From Neobacillus sp. PS3-34 (GTDB lineage Bacteria; Bacillota; Bacilli; Bacillales; Cytobacillaceae): a stretch of DNA of 62,500 nt. The stretch spans positions 2,195,001 to 2,257,500 of the forward strand of contig NZ_CP133267.1 in NCBI RefSeq assembly GCF_030915465.1. Reading direction: 5' to 3'. Positions 49,806 through 61,072 of the stretch are shown piece by piece (position 1 is the stretch's first letter; each line of letters starts with the position of its first letter). Both the position numbers and the translations under genes were made by a program. The notes below the pieces were generated by a model that worked only from the letters and a program-made list of their open reading frames with translations, made no database searches and was not told the DNA's origin.

Positions 49806-49990
49806 AAAAAAAGCGCAAGCGACTTCGGAACAAGCAAATCCCGCTTGTTCCTGCGAAGCTTAAGCTCTTAGTAGCTTTCCTTAGTGGTCACCCCCGACAA
49901 GCGCTGGAGGGCCTGCAGGTGAAGTTGTTCTTTGACTTCATCGGAAGGACCGAAGCGACCTCGAGGGGGTAGGCGCTGGAGCTAGATTAA
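49806..49990. repeat. short interspersed repeat, long copy B
   Basis: Begins AAAAAGCGCAAGCG and ends GGCGCTGGAGCTAGA, the same ends as copies A and C, with CCCCCGACAAGCGC and CCTCGAGGGGGT inside. The 415-nt gap between rnmV and yabE also holds an AT-rich stretch and the yabE terminator; no gene is visible. Confidence 0.75.
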
Positions 49991-50175
49991 GAAAAACGCA
50001 AGTACCTTTGGGCAAGCCCTTAACTCTTTTACCCTCTAAAAAATAATAATTAATATTTTGAAAAACATCTGAAACATATTTGTAATGTATTTCGTCTATA
50101 TATATGATAAAGAACATAACATTAAATAAAAACTGCTATCTGTTAGTATAAAGAAATTTATACAAAAAGCAAAAT

Positions 50176-50196
50176 GCAGAGGAGCATCTCCCCTGC
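50176..50196 (-). terminator. yabE terminator
   Basis: Stem GCAGGGGAG/CTCCTCTGC with loop ATG and ATTTTGCTTTTT, ten nt after yabE. Confidence 0.85.
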
Positions 50197-50206
50197 ATTT
50201 ACAGTA

Positions 50207-51388
50207 CTACTTTAGAATTTTAATTTTGACTTTGCGGTTGCCCCAGCGGAAGGCTTCAGAATTTGATGGAAAGAATACATCTATCTTGTAGCCATTAATT
50301 GCTGATCCCGTATCTGCTGCAACTGCGTAACCGTACCCCTCAACATATACCTTTGTTCCAAGCGGAATGACACTCGGATCAACAGCTATAACTTTTGCAT
50401 CCGGGTTGGCATGCAGATTAATTCCTGTAGCGGTGTGCCCTGAACAGCCATTGCAGCTTGCTGTATAGGCTGTTGAGCTGACATAAAACTCTTTGCCTCC
50501 ACTGCTTTCTCCACGGGAAACCTGGGCAATGAGTACTCTTGTTCCAAGTGCCACCACTTTATCCTGCTTTTCTCTAACCTTTTTCTCGCTAATCAGTTTC
50601 CTCGAAATCATTTTGCCGTTTTCAAGAATTACTTCAAAATTCCTGGAAATGAGACCTTGCTTCCCTTCAGAAACAACCTTCTGCTTTCCCTTTGCTAATT
50701 TTGCGTCCTTCTTTGTTACAACTGCAAACTGAACTGGTTCTTCCACTACATCGGTGACTTTTTCTACTCGAATAACGTTTATAACAGCATTTTCTTTGAT
50801 TTTTGCTGTCAATGACGGTTCAACTCGGTCATATTTATTAAGTTTAATACCCTGTTGTGTTAAAAAGTCAGCGACCGTAGCCGAAGTGGACCAAACCTGT
50901 TTCTGATGTCCGCCATCCTTCAAAGTAAGAGAAATTGCATTTTTAATGGCAATATTCATCTTGCTTTTAATGGGTTCCTGCGTTCCTGGAGAAATGTGGT
51001 CATATTTGGTTAGAACAATATTCTGCTCTTTCAAGAGCTCAGCAACCGTATCGGTTGTTGTCCAGACCGTTTTCTTCTCGTTGCCTTTTACAATTTGAAC
51101 CTGTTTAGCTGGTTTCCAGACAATCTCTGAATTGTTTTTTACTCTGCTGCTTGCCGTGGGAAACACGTAGTCTTCTGAGTGAATGGGTATATTAAGTTCA
51201 TCGAATATTTCTTGGATGGTATCTGCATGTGTTTTGATGACTTTTTCCTGGCCATTCAAAGTCAATGCGACCGTCTTTTTCGATCCTTCATAAAAAAGAA
51301 TTCCTAAAGACACTGCAAAAACTAGGAAACTAGCAAAAATGATGGCCAATTTCTTTTTACTCAAAGACGTAGAAAACAGGTTTTTCAT
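50207..51388 (-). CDS. yabE: Rpf-like cell-wall-binding protein YabE (DUF348, G5 and 3D domains)
   Basis: 393 residues. N-terminal membrane anchor or signal (about 13-33), three DUF348 repeats of about 55 residues (IIKT-, TVWT- and QVWS-type starts), a G5 domain (about 225-295), and a C-terminal 3D domain (STAYTASCNGCSGHTATG, VIAVDPSVIPLGTKVYVEG, AADTGSAI) with the three catalytic-type Asp residues. Predicted lytic transglycosylase-like resuscitation factor at the cell wall. The frame is intact. Confidence 0.93.
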   Translation of the reverse strand: MKNLFSTSLSKKKLAIIFASFLVFAVSLGILFYEGSKKTVALTLNGQEKVIKTHADTIQEIFDELNIPIHSEDYVFPTASSRVKNNSEIVWKPAKQVQIVKGNEKKTVWTTTDTVAELLKEQNIVLTKYDHISPGTQEPIKSKMNIAIKNAISLTLKDGGHQKQVWSTSATVADFLTQQGIKLNKYDRVEPSLTAKIKENAVINVIRVEKVTDVVEEPVQFAVVTKKDAKLAKGKQKVVSEGKQGLISRNFEVILENGKMISRKLISEKKVREKQDKVVALGTRVLIAQVSRGESSGGKEFYVSSTAYTASCNGCSGHTATGINLHANPDAKVIAVDPSVIPLGTKVYVEGYGYAVAADTGSAINGYKIDVFFPSNSEAFRWGNRKVKIKILK

Positions 51389-51622
51389 GTCTTGGATTAC
51401 GATGAAAAACGCCTCCTTTTCTTGGAGTGATTATAAAGAACTATGGTGCCGACTGTCAACCATTACACTTTGCTGGAATGTATTCCTAATTATGCATAAA
51501 GAAGGACAAAATGCAAAGGAAAACTTCTCGACACGTTTATCCTATGATGAAAAGGAGACATGTAGAACTTTTAGTTATCTGAAAAAAATAGGACAAATTC
51601 CCCCTGTTGTCGACAATCTTTC

Positions 51623-52393
51623 CTATCGTTTTATGCCGAATAATTTTCTTGCATTGCTCGTTGTCACCCTCGCAACTTCCTCAAGCGGTAACCCTTTTAT
51701 TTCTGCGATTTGCTCCGCTACTAGTTTTACATATGCGGGCTCATTTCTTTTTCCCCGATAAGGGTGTGGGGTTAAATAAGGACAATCCGTTTCAATCAGC
51801 AGTTTCTCTAAAGGTATTTCCTCAGCTACTTCCTTGGGCTTTTTAGCATTTTTAAACGTAACAGGGCCTCCCAAAGAAATTAAGAAATTCATTTCCACAC
51901 ATTCTTTCGCTGTTTCCACGCTTCCGCTGAAACAATGCATGATTCCTCCTACCTCTTCAGCTCTCTCTTCCTTTAAAATCTCTACGATGTCGGATGTCGC
52001 ATCCCGATTATGGATGACAATCGGCAGCTTCACCTTTTTCGCTAGCCTGATTTGTTTGCGGAACACTTCCTTTTGAATCTCCTTTGGTGATTTGTCCCAA
52101 TGATAATCCAACCCCATCTCGCCAATCGCTACCACCTTAGGATGAGAGGAAAGGTCCTCAATCCACTGAAGATCTTCTTCTGTCATATCTATCGCATCAA
52201 CCGGATGCCATCCTACACAGGCGTATAAGAAATCATAGGCCTCCGCCAATTCCATTGCCTTCTTGATAGTCGGACGGTCAAAACCGACCACTACCATTTC
52301 AGATACACCTTCACTTTGCGCCCTGGAGATGACTTCCTTCAAATCCTCATTATACTGTTCCGCATTTAAATGCACGTGAGTATCAAATAACAT
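51623..52393 (-). CDS. tatD: TatD-family metal-dependent DNase (YabD)
   Basis: 256 residues. Metal-binding HVHL near residue 6, GEMGLDYHWD mid-protein, HNRDA, HCFSGS and ETDCPYLTPHPYRGKRNEP. These make an amidohydrolase-type 3'-exonuclease fold. AAAGGAG precedes the ATG. Usually encoded beside metS, as here. The frame is intact. Confidence 0.94.
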   Translation of the reverse strand: MLFDTHVHLNAEQYNEDLKEVISRAQSEGVSEMVVVGFDRPTIKKAMELAEAYDFLYACVGWHPVDAIDMTEEDLQWIEDLSSHPKVVAIGEMGLDYHWDKSPKEIQKEVFRKQIRLAKKVKLPIVIHNRDATSDIVEILKEERAEEVGGIMHCFSGSVETAKECVEMNFLISLGGPVTFKNAKKPKEVAEEIPLEKLLIETDCPYLTPHPYRGKRNEPAYVKLVAEQIAEIKGLPLEEVARVTTSNARKLFGIKR

Positions 52394-52484
52394 TGCTCCG
52401 TCTCCTTTGCAAATCTTGTCTTTTTTTATTTTACACAGTTCTTCAATATTTTAGAAAAGAAATGGATTGTACCTCTTACAAGAA

Positions 52485-52602
52485 CAAAAGGCGCAAGCGC
52501 CCTGGTTAGCCCCGACAGGCATAAGACGAATCACGCAGGAAATCCTGATTTCTGGAGTGATTTGGCTTATGACCCCGAGGGGCTGGGTGCTGGAGCTAGA
52601 TT
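52485..52602. repeat. short interspersed repeat, copy C
   Basis: Begins AAAAGGCGCAAGCGCC and ends GGTGCTGGAGCTAGA. Inside, AGCCCCGACAGGCATAAG and CTTATGACCCCGAGGGGCT form a long inverted repeat. It fills most of the 314-nt gap between tatD and metS. Confidence 0.8.
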
Positions 52603-52661
52603 AATAAAACTTGTAGAAGTATCCACATCATTTAATTTTATAATTTTCTAGACGATAAAAA

Positions 52662-52697
52662 AGAAATGTCCCCCGCTGTTACACGTGGAACATTTCT
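52662..52697 (-). terminator. metS terminator
   Basis: Stem AGAAATGTTCC/GGGACATTTCT followed by TTTTTT on the minus strand, ten nt after metS. Confidence 0.85.
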
Positions 52698-52707
52698 GTT
52701 CACTTTC

Positions 52708-54717
<2,010 letters not shown>

Positions 54718-54883
54718 TCAACTGTAGCTATTATATCAACAAAATATACCTAAAATCAGCCATTTGTGCAATAAGCCAACCTTGTCTAATGACATCAATT
54801 TAAAAAAATATTTTTTTCTATCCCTATAAATAAACAACTCGCTGCGAATATTATTACATCGACAAAAAATCCTTGAGGAATAT

Positions 54884-54900
54884 TGTCGGAAAATGTCGAA
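54884..54900. promoter_or_regulatory. tandem Spo0A-box-like sites, distal
   Basis: TGTCGGA (54884-54890) and TGTCGAA (54894-54900), 10 bp apart. A third, inverted TGTCGA lies at 54859-54864. They sit in the 484-nt AT-rich intergenic region between the divergent metS and abrB genes. Confidence 0.5.
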
Positions 54901-55042
54901 AATATTTTTTTATAAAATTCTTCATTATTATTCAATTTCCATTTTTAATGTTAAAAATTGTTAGTGATTTTTTAAAAAATCCTATCTTAATAAGCCTCAA
55001 TGCCCATCCCAAAAATTTCTATTACTTTTCCTCATAAACTAA

Positions 55043-55071
55043 TTGACGTTTTTGGGAATGGCTGGTATTAT
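55043..55071 (+). promoter_or_regulatory. abrB promoter
   Basis: TTGACG (55043-55048), a 17-bp spacer and TATTAT (55066-55071) on the plus strand, about 80 nt before abrB. Confidence 0.75.
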
Positions 55072-55088
55072 TAAGTTGTTGAAAAATA

Positions 55089-55105
55089 TGTCGAATAATG
55101 ACGAA
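55089..55105 (+). promoter_or_regulatory. tandem Spo0A boxes controlling abrB
   Basis: TGTCGAATAATGACGAA: two 0A boxes (55089-55095 and 55099-55105) one helical turn apart, just downstream of the promoter, in the arrangement by which phosphorylated Spo0A represses abrB in B. subtilis. Confidence 0.85.
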
Positions 55106-55150
55106 TAAAAACATAGAGAAAATGTTTATCATTGAGAGGAGATTAATAAT

Positions 55151-55435
55151 ATGAAATCTACTGGTATCGTTCGTAAAGTTGATGAGTTAGGCCGTGTGGT
55201 AATTCCGATTGAATTAAGACGTACACTTGGTATCGCTGAAAAGGATGCTCTTGAAATCTATGTGGATGACGAGCGCATTATCCTAAAGAAATACAAGCCA
55301 AATATGACTTGCCAGGTTACTGGTGAAGTTTCCGATGACAACATCACTCTAGCTGACGGCAAGTTAATCCTTAGCCGTGAGGGTGCAGAGCAGCTATTAA
55401 AAGAAATTCAAAACACTTTTGAATTAGCAAAATAA
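55151..55435 (+). CDS. abrB: transition-state regulator AbrB
   Basis: 94 residues, the only plus-strand protein gene in the window. The N-terminal swapped-hairpin domain (KSTGIVRKVDELGRVVIPIE) binds AT-rich DNA; the C-terminal half mediates multimerisation and ends in a short helix. Represses many post-exponential genes and is itself repressed by Spo0A. GAGGAG lies upstream of the ATG. The conserved Cys at about residue 55 (MTCQV) is present. Confidence 0.97.
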   Translation: MKSTGIVRKVDELGRVVIPIELRRTLGIAEKDALEIYVDDERIILKKYKPNMTCQVTGEVSDDNITLADGKLILSREGAEQLLKEIQNTFELAK

Positions 55436-55450
55436 TTTTTTAACATAAAA

Positions 55451-55475
55451 AGCTTCTCCCATCACAGGAGAAGCT
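55451..55475. terminator. bidirectional terminator between abrB and rsmI
   Basis: Nine-bp stem AGCTTCTCC/GGAGAAGCT with A- and T-rich flanks on both sides. It serves abrB on the plus strand and rsmI on the minus strand; the corrected rsmI stop codon lies one base from the stem. Confidence 0.85.
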
Positions 55476-55476
55476 T

Positions 55477-56359
55477 TTATTCATTTTCAGAATCAATATG
55501 GTATGCCTGGTAAACATCCCTTTTATTTAGGCCCGATCCTTTGCGGTTTGTTTAATGGCCTCCTTGGCAGTAACTTTTTTCAGTGAGATATAGTGATTCA
55601 CATGCTCCTCAATCGAAAAATTCTCCCACCAGGTATTTTCCTCTTCCTCTATTTCATCCGTTCCTTCAACAATCAGGCAAAATTCTCCCCTGATTTCATC
55701 AATTTCTGACCAATCTTTAATTTCCTTCAAGCTGCCTCGAATGAATTCTTCATATTTCTTCGTTAGTTCCCTGCACACTGAAATCCTTCGGTTTCCAAGC
55801 ACCTCCAGCATTATCGCAAAAGTATCCTTTAAACGGTGAGGAGATTCATAGAAAATGAGCGTCGCGGTCTGCTTCTTTAATTCCTCAAGTTCTTTTCTTT
55901 TCTCTTTCTTTTGGCGGTTAAGAAATCCATAGAAATAGAAGGGCTGGCTCGGGAGTCCGGAAGCTATTAATGAGGTGAGGGCTGCGTTAGCCCCTGGGAG
56001 CGGCACAACAGCAATACTTTCTTCAATTGCGCTGCTCGCCAATTCATATCCAGGATCCGATATCGCCGGCATGCCTGCATCACTTACAAGGGCAATTTTT
56101 GCCCCGTCCCTCAATTTTTCAATTAGCTTTTCTCCACTCACAGACTTATTATGTTCATGGTAACTGATAAGAGGCGTGTGGATATCGTAAAAATGGCATA
56201 GCTTTTTCGTGTTGCGTGTATCTTCTGCCGCAATATAATCGGCCTTTTTAAAATCCTTACAGCCCGGAAACTCATATCCTCCAAATTCCCGATCGGAGTA
56301 GGGACCAGGTATAATATTCCCTTATGTTCCTCATTTTCAAAGCTTTTCTGCTGCCACAT
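55477..56359 (-). CDS. rsmI: 16S rRNA (cytidine-2'-O)-methyltransferase RsmI (two frame breaks)
   Basis: Methylates C1402 of 16S rRNA. Tetrapyrrole-methylase fold: [19 protein letters not shown] near the N terminus, [16 protein letters not shown] and [16 protein letters not shown]. Breaks: 56240-56250, one base short in AAAAAGGCC (restoring [17 protein letters not shown]), and 55530-55534, CGGGCCTAAAT for CGGGCCCTAAAT (restoring [15 protein letters not shown] and moving the stop from 55527 to 55477). Corrected length about 294, the normal size. ATG at 56359 or 56362. Called yabC in B. subtilis. Confidence 0.94.
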
Positions 56360-56624
56360 CATTACCACCCGTTTCTTTCATTAAAAATAACTCTTTCTGC
56401 TGCCTAGATAAGCGCTTGAATTGATATTCCGCCCTAAGCGCCTCTCCCTTATCCTTAAAACACTCGAAGTAGGTCAGCCTCACTGGGCCTCTGCCTCTTG
56501 TATACTTGGCTCCTTTGCCATCATTATGGTGCTTAATCCGGCGTTCAAGGTTATTCGTATATCCTCCATAATAACTCCCATCCCGGCAGGTCAATACATA
56601 AAAATAATGTTCATGATTCTCCAT
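56337..56624 (-). CDS. yazA: GIY-YIG nuclease-like protein YazA
   Basis: About 95 residues. Compact GIY-YIG fold: [16 protein letters not shown] (in place of GIY..YIG), [20 protein letters not shown], and [10 protein letters not shown] with the metal-site Glu. UPF0213 family; no proven substrate. ATG at 56624 is preferred, matching the B. subtilis start. Overlaps rsmI by 23 nt and yabB by 14 nt. Confidence 0.88.
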   Translation of the reverse strand: MENHEHYFYVLTCRDGSYYGGYTNNLERRIKHHNDGKGAKYTRGRGPVRLTYFECFKDKGEALRAEYQFKRLSRQQKELFLMKETGGNDVAAEKL

Positions 56625-57354
56625 ATAAAATCTCTCTAATTTCCGGAGTATATTCATTCTTATCATTATATACGATAAGCGGAGGTAAAATCTTCAGATC
56701 AGGGCTCCCGTCTTTAATTGCTTCAATTAAAAGTGTATTCGCTTCCTTGCCCGCCTTAGGGTAAACAAGCTGGATCCTCTTCGGCTCAAGCCTGTATTGC
56801 CGCATAAGCGAAATAATATCAATTAACCTTCCTGGTCGGTGCACGAAAGCAACCTTGCCGCCTGCCCGAACCAGCTGGCTTGACACCCGGACCGCATCCT
56901 CGAGCGTACAAAGGATTTCATGGCGGGCAATCGCCAAGTGCTCATTTAGATTGATTTCTTCATTTGAAGGGGTAATAAAGTAGGGAGGATTGCATGTCAC
57001 GACATCAAATTTCCCATACCCCAGCGTTTCCGGCATTTTTTTTATATCATCATGAATCATATGGAGCCGGTCACCGAGCCCGTTGTATTCGATGCTTCTG
57101 ATGGCCATGTCATATAACCGTTCCTGAATCTCCACTCCTGTAATGTTTCCTTTCGTACGCGCGCTTAAAAAAAGCGGAATAACCCCATTGCCACTGCATA
57201 AATCAATCAAATTCCCTTTTTGTATAGGTACGTAGACAAATCTCGCCAGTAGCACGGCATCTAGAGAAAAGGAAAATACTGAAGGGCTTTGAATGATACG
57301 CAGCTCCTCTGCCAACAAATAATCCAACCGCTCATCGTCTTTTAAATTAACCAT
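56611..57354 (-). CDS. yabB: TrmN6-type tRNA1(Val) adenine-N6 methyltransferase (YabB)
   Basis: 247 residues. Rossmann methyltransferase: SAM motif [13 protein letters not shown] (about 49-61) and the N6-adenine motif CNPPYF. Related to TrmN6, which modifies A37 of tRNA-Val; the substrate here is inferred. GGAGG lies upstream of the ATG. It is separated from yabA by a terminator, so it probably has its own promoter. The frame is intact. Confidence 0.9.
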   Translation of the reverse strand: MVNLKDDERLDYLLAEELRIIQSPSVFSFSLDAVLLARFVYVPIQKGNLIDLCSGNGVIPLFLSARTKGNITGVEIQERLYDMAIRSIEYNGLGDRLHMIHDDIKKMPETLGYGKFDVVTCNPPYFITPSNEEINLNEHLAIARHEILCTLEDAVRVSSQLVRAGGKVAFVHRPGRLIDIISLMRQYRLEPKRIQLVYPKAGKEANTLLIEAIKDGSPDLKILPPLIVYNDKNEYTPEIREILYGES

Positions 57355-57384
57355 TTTATGTCCTCCATGGATGGTATGAAAAAT

Positions 57385-57404
57385 AGCCTTCCAGATGGAA
57401 GGCT
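57385..57404 (-). terminator. yabA terminator
   Basis: Stem AGCCTTCC/GGAAGGCT followed by ATTTTTC on the minus strand, six nt after the corrected yabA stop. Confidence 0.85.
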
Positions 57405-57409
57405 TCAGT

Positions 57410-57783
57410 TTATTTCTTATTCAGAAAGGATAAACAGAATAAACAGTCGCCTTCTTTTCGCAGGCTTCCGAAATGCAGATTGCATATGTGAAATCCTTCT
57501 TGATAAAGTCGCGCAAGGTTATCGTAACCCTCGCCGATATCGATTGATTTCTCATCAGCGGCCCTGCCTGGCTTGTCCTTTTCCGCTTATCCTTCGGTAC
57601 TATTTTTCCCTGTTCTGTAGTTGTTTCCAGACGGCGCCTTAAAAGCTCATTTTCAAGCTTAAAAGCATGATTTTCCTCTAGTATCTCCGCTAAATGCTGC
57701 TTTAACTCACCGAGTTGACGGTAAAGATGGCCAATTTGTGTTTCCATATTACTGACTGATTCAAAAATCTCTTTCTTATCCAC
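57410..57783 (-). CDS. yabA: replication initiation control protein YabA (frameshift near 57561)
   Basis: Binds DnaA and DnaN to limit re-initiation. An N-terminal coiled coil (about 5-60; [19 protein letters not shown]) forms the tetramer; the C-terminal zinc domain is in another frame until GGGCCGCTG is read one base longer, restoring [20 protein letters not shown] and the CLFC end. GTG at 57783 has GAGGTGG upstream. Corrected length about 124 residues. Confidence 0.94.
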
Positions 57784-57796
57784 GTATTCCACCTCA

Positions 57797-58623
57797 TTAA
57801 TCTGTGGATTGTATAGAAAAGGCACTTTCTTTAAGAATTTCATCAAGTGTATATTCCAGAACACGTTCCTGTTCTTTTATTTCCACCTGGAGCACCCGCT
57901 CTAAAATATTTAATCCGACTACTTTTCCCTCGCCCATAGGGGTTGAAATGATTTCACCCAAATCAGGAAGCTGTTCCTTCGCTGACTCATATTCATCATT
58001 TTCATATTTTAAACAACACATAAGCCTTCCGCAAAGACCGGAAATTTTAGTAGGATTTAAAGAAAGGTTTTGATCCTTCGCCATTTTAATGGAGACAGGA
58101 TCAAAGTCACCTAAAAATGTGGAACAGCAAAGCATGCGGCGACATGGCGTATACCGCCAAGCATTTTAGCTTCATCCCTGACACCAATCTGGCGAAGTTC
58201 AATCCGCGTGCGGAAGATCGCAGCTAAATCCTTTACAAGCTCACGAAAATCCACTCTGCCATCGGCGGTAAAATAAAAAATGACTTTATTTCTGTCAAAT
58301 GTATATTCGACATCGACTAGTTTCATATCCAAGTCATGCTCGTTGACTTTATCACAGCAAACCTCATAGGCTTCCTGGGCTGCCTGCCTATTTTCTTCGA
58401 CAAGCATACGATCCTTTTGATCCGCAATTCGAACCACTTTCTTTAATGGAAGCACAACATCATGCTCATCAACTTGTTTGCGGGGAACTACAACCTTTCC
58501 GTACTCCACACCGCGAACCGTTTCCACTATCACAAAGTCGTCTTTATCAATTGAGAGATCTCCGGGATCAAAATAATAGATTTTACCCGCTTTTTTGAAG
58601 CGTACTCCTACAACATCATACAA
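57797..58623 (-). CDS. ricT: RicT/YaaT, PSP1-domain protein of the RicAFT complex (frame break near 58137-58149)
   Basis: Acts with YlbF and YmcA to stimulate RNase Y-dependent processing and the Spo0A phosphorelay. The PSP1 core is clear ([35 protein letters not shown]). At the junction the expected [14 protein letters not shown] appears with two GGCC sites written CGCC and one base lost; correcting these restores the Cys-rich centre that binds an iron-sulfur cluster. Corrected length 275 residues, as in B. subtilis. It overlaps the holB stop by 8 nt. Confidence 0.94.
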
Positions 58624-59622
58624 ATGAAGATCCCTCCTGCAATTTTAACACAAGCTGTTCCATCAACAGCTGAGGATTCATATTGGCCTGCAGCTTCCTT
58701 TTTGCGTCTAGAATGGCAGTCATTTGCTCGGATATGCGCCGTCCTGATGTGTGCAGGGCAAATTGCTTTAAACGATCACTTTCTTTTTTAAAAACAATTT
58801 GTTCCTGCCTGTCTAGCTGTATATATAGTAAATCCTTAAAAATAAGAAGTAAAAGATCTAAACCGCGATCTATTTGTTCTTTCTCTTTAAAATGTGAAAA
58901 CCATTCCCCTTGAAGGGTGACCATTGCTTCAAGCGGATTTTTTTTCAACACCTCATATAATTTTACCACTATTTTTTGAGCTTGTGCAAACCAATCATCG
59001 ACATTTAATGCAATTGCCTCATCTAAATTGTTCGTCAATTGCGCCAACAGGGGTGCATTTTGTAAATCCACGCCGTTTTCTGATAGCTGTTTAACCATTG
59101 CAAAAGCGGGTAAAGGCTTAAAAGATAATATTTGGCATCTGGAAATAATCGTCGGCAAAATTTGCTGATACTGTTCTGTTAACAGTAAGGCGACTGTCTG
59201 GGCACTTGGTTCTTCCAAAAATTTCAAGAGACTGTTCGACGCTCCATTCGACATTTTATCAGCATGGACGATGATATAAATCTTTCTTGAGGACTCAACT
59301 GCTTTTTTTGAAAATTCCTCCTGAAGATCTTTAATTTGTTGTTTTTTGATCGATAATCCATCGGGTTCGACGAGATGGATATCGGGGTGATTCCCATTTT
59401 GGATTCTTCGGCAATTGCTGCACGACTCACATGGTATATAGCCTTCTAGAGGCGCTTCACAGAATAAAGCGCGTGCAAGCAGGAGGCCGACATCTTTTTT
59501 CCCGTTCCTCTCATGCCCTCCAATAAATAGGCATGGGCGACCCGGTTCTTTTGCATGCTGTTTTTCATCATTTTCAGAACCACCGGCTGCAGCTCCTCTA
59601 ACTGTTCCCACGTCTTAACCAA
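58616..59622 (-). CDS. holB: DNA polymerase III delta' subunit HolB (frameshift near 59500)
   Basis: Clamp-loader ATPase-like subunit. P-loop EGMRGTGKKDVGLLLARALF, zinc module CESCSNCRRI, SRC motif in IISRCQIL, and the C-terminal oligomerisation helices. The P-loop lysines and the rest are in different frames because an A7 run reads A6; this break is a plain homopolymer error, about 10 nt from a GGCC. Start is taken as TTG at 59622 (VKTWEQLEELQP aligns with the family); its ribosome-binding site is we​ak. Corrected length about 335. Confidence 0.92.
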
Positions 59623-59685
59623 GACTATCACTCTCTTACGTATATAGATTGCATTAATTTTTAAGCGGTCTTCTCTGTCCAATTT

Positions 59686-59727
59686 GATTTTGGCATGGGA
59701 CTGCTTCTTTAACCCCATGCCAAAATC
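59686..59727. repeat. 14-bp-arm perfect hairpin in the gap where yaaR would be
   Basis: GATTTTGGCATGGG, a 14-nt loop, then the exact reverse complement. There is no T tract after it on either strand, so it is not a typical terminator. It lies in the 189-nt gap between yaaQ and holB. Confidence 0.65.
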
Positions 59728-59811
59728 AACGGTTTCATTTGAAAAACTTTAATATCGTGTTTTATTTTACAAAATCCTATTTGAGGGAAGATCCTACTCC
59801 TTCCTAGTCGA

Positions 59812-60177
<366 letters not shown>

Positions 60178-60250
60178 CTATTATTATAACAGGTATTGAT
60201 GCTCCATACATGGCTAATCAAAATGGAAATTTTCAGGAACCTTATTTTTT

Positions 60251-60282
60251 AGCTAATCAGAATTTATATCCATACATTCTGC
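60251..60282. repeat. decayed copy of the 19369-19404 palindrome
   Basis: GCTAATCAGAATTTATATCCATA is shared exactly (in the reverse sense of the centre) and the second arm is degenerate. A further GCTAATCAAAAT lies at about 60212. The gap between tmk and darA holds nothing else apart from the tmk terminator. Confidence 0.6.
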
Positions 60283-60341
60283 ACGTATAAGAATCTTTAC
60301 TTTTACCCATATTTCCTGTAATCCAAGCCAGTTTAAATAAA

Positions 60342-60365
60342 AAAAGCCCTATTTTTAAGGCTTTT
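60342..60365 (-). terminator. tmk terminator
   Basis: Stem AAAAGCC/GGGCTTTT followed by TTTTATTT on the minus strand, 12 nt after the tmk stop. Confidence 0.7.
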
Positions 60366-60376
60366 GGATTTTTGTG

Positions 60377-61017
60377 TTATTTCTTTAAACTATTTATTCT
60401 TTCTTTTAGCTTTTCAGCGGCTGACCTCATTACAACCCCTACTGGTGCAGATGCATCTATTTTAATGAATCTTTCAGGGAAGCGATCCATTAAAATATAA
60501 TATCCTTCTCTTACCTTTTGATGAAATTCGAGTGTTTCTAAGTCAAGGCGATTAATTTCTCTTCCTTTATGGCTGTTAATTCGCCTTAATCCTTCTTCCG
60601 GTTCAATATCAAAGTATAGCGTAACATCAGGCATCATCTGCTCAATAGCAAATTGGTTGATTTTGAATACCTCATCAATCCCTAAACCGCGGGCACTGCC
60701 TTGTAGCGCCAGAGAACTGTCAACAAACCTGTCACAAAGAACAATTTTCCCTTCTTCTAAAGCCGGCATTACCTTTTCTGCAAGGTGCTGCCTTCTGGCT
60801 GCGGCATATAACAATGCTTCTGTCCGAGCGTCCATCGCTGTATTTTCCGGATTAAGAATTACCTTTCTAATTTGTTCTGCTATATCGATGCCGCCAGGCT
60901 CCCTTGTAAGCAGTGCAGGATACCCTTCCTCTTCCAGCTGCTGTAGGAGCATTTCGATTACAGTCGACTTTCCCGCTCCCTCAGCCCTTCAATCGTAATA
61001 AAAATTCCATTTTTCAT
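60377..61017 (-). CDS. tmk: thymidylate kinase (frameshift near 60985)
   Basis: Phosphorylates dTMP to dTDP. The P-loop IEGPEGAGKST appears only when GAAGGGCTGAG is read as GAAGGGCCTGAG; downstream are REPGG, the [13 protein letters not shown] motif and the lid region. ATG at 61017 with GGAGG upstream gives about 213 residues, the usual length. The error is again a base lost at GGCC. Confidence 0.95.
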
Positions 61018-61072
61018 AAAAATTAAACCTCCAGAACCTCTATGTGCCAATCTGATAAGATGCAACAGAATA

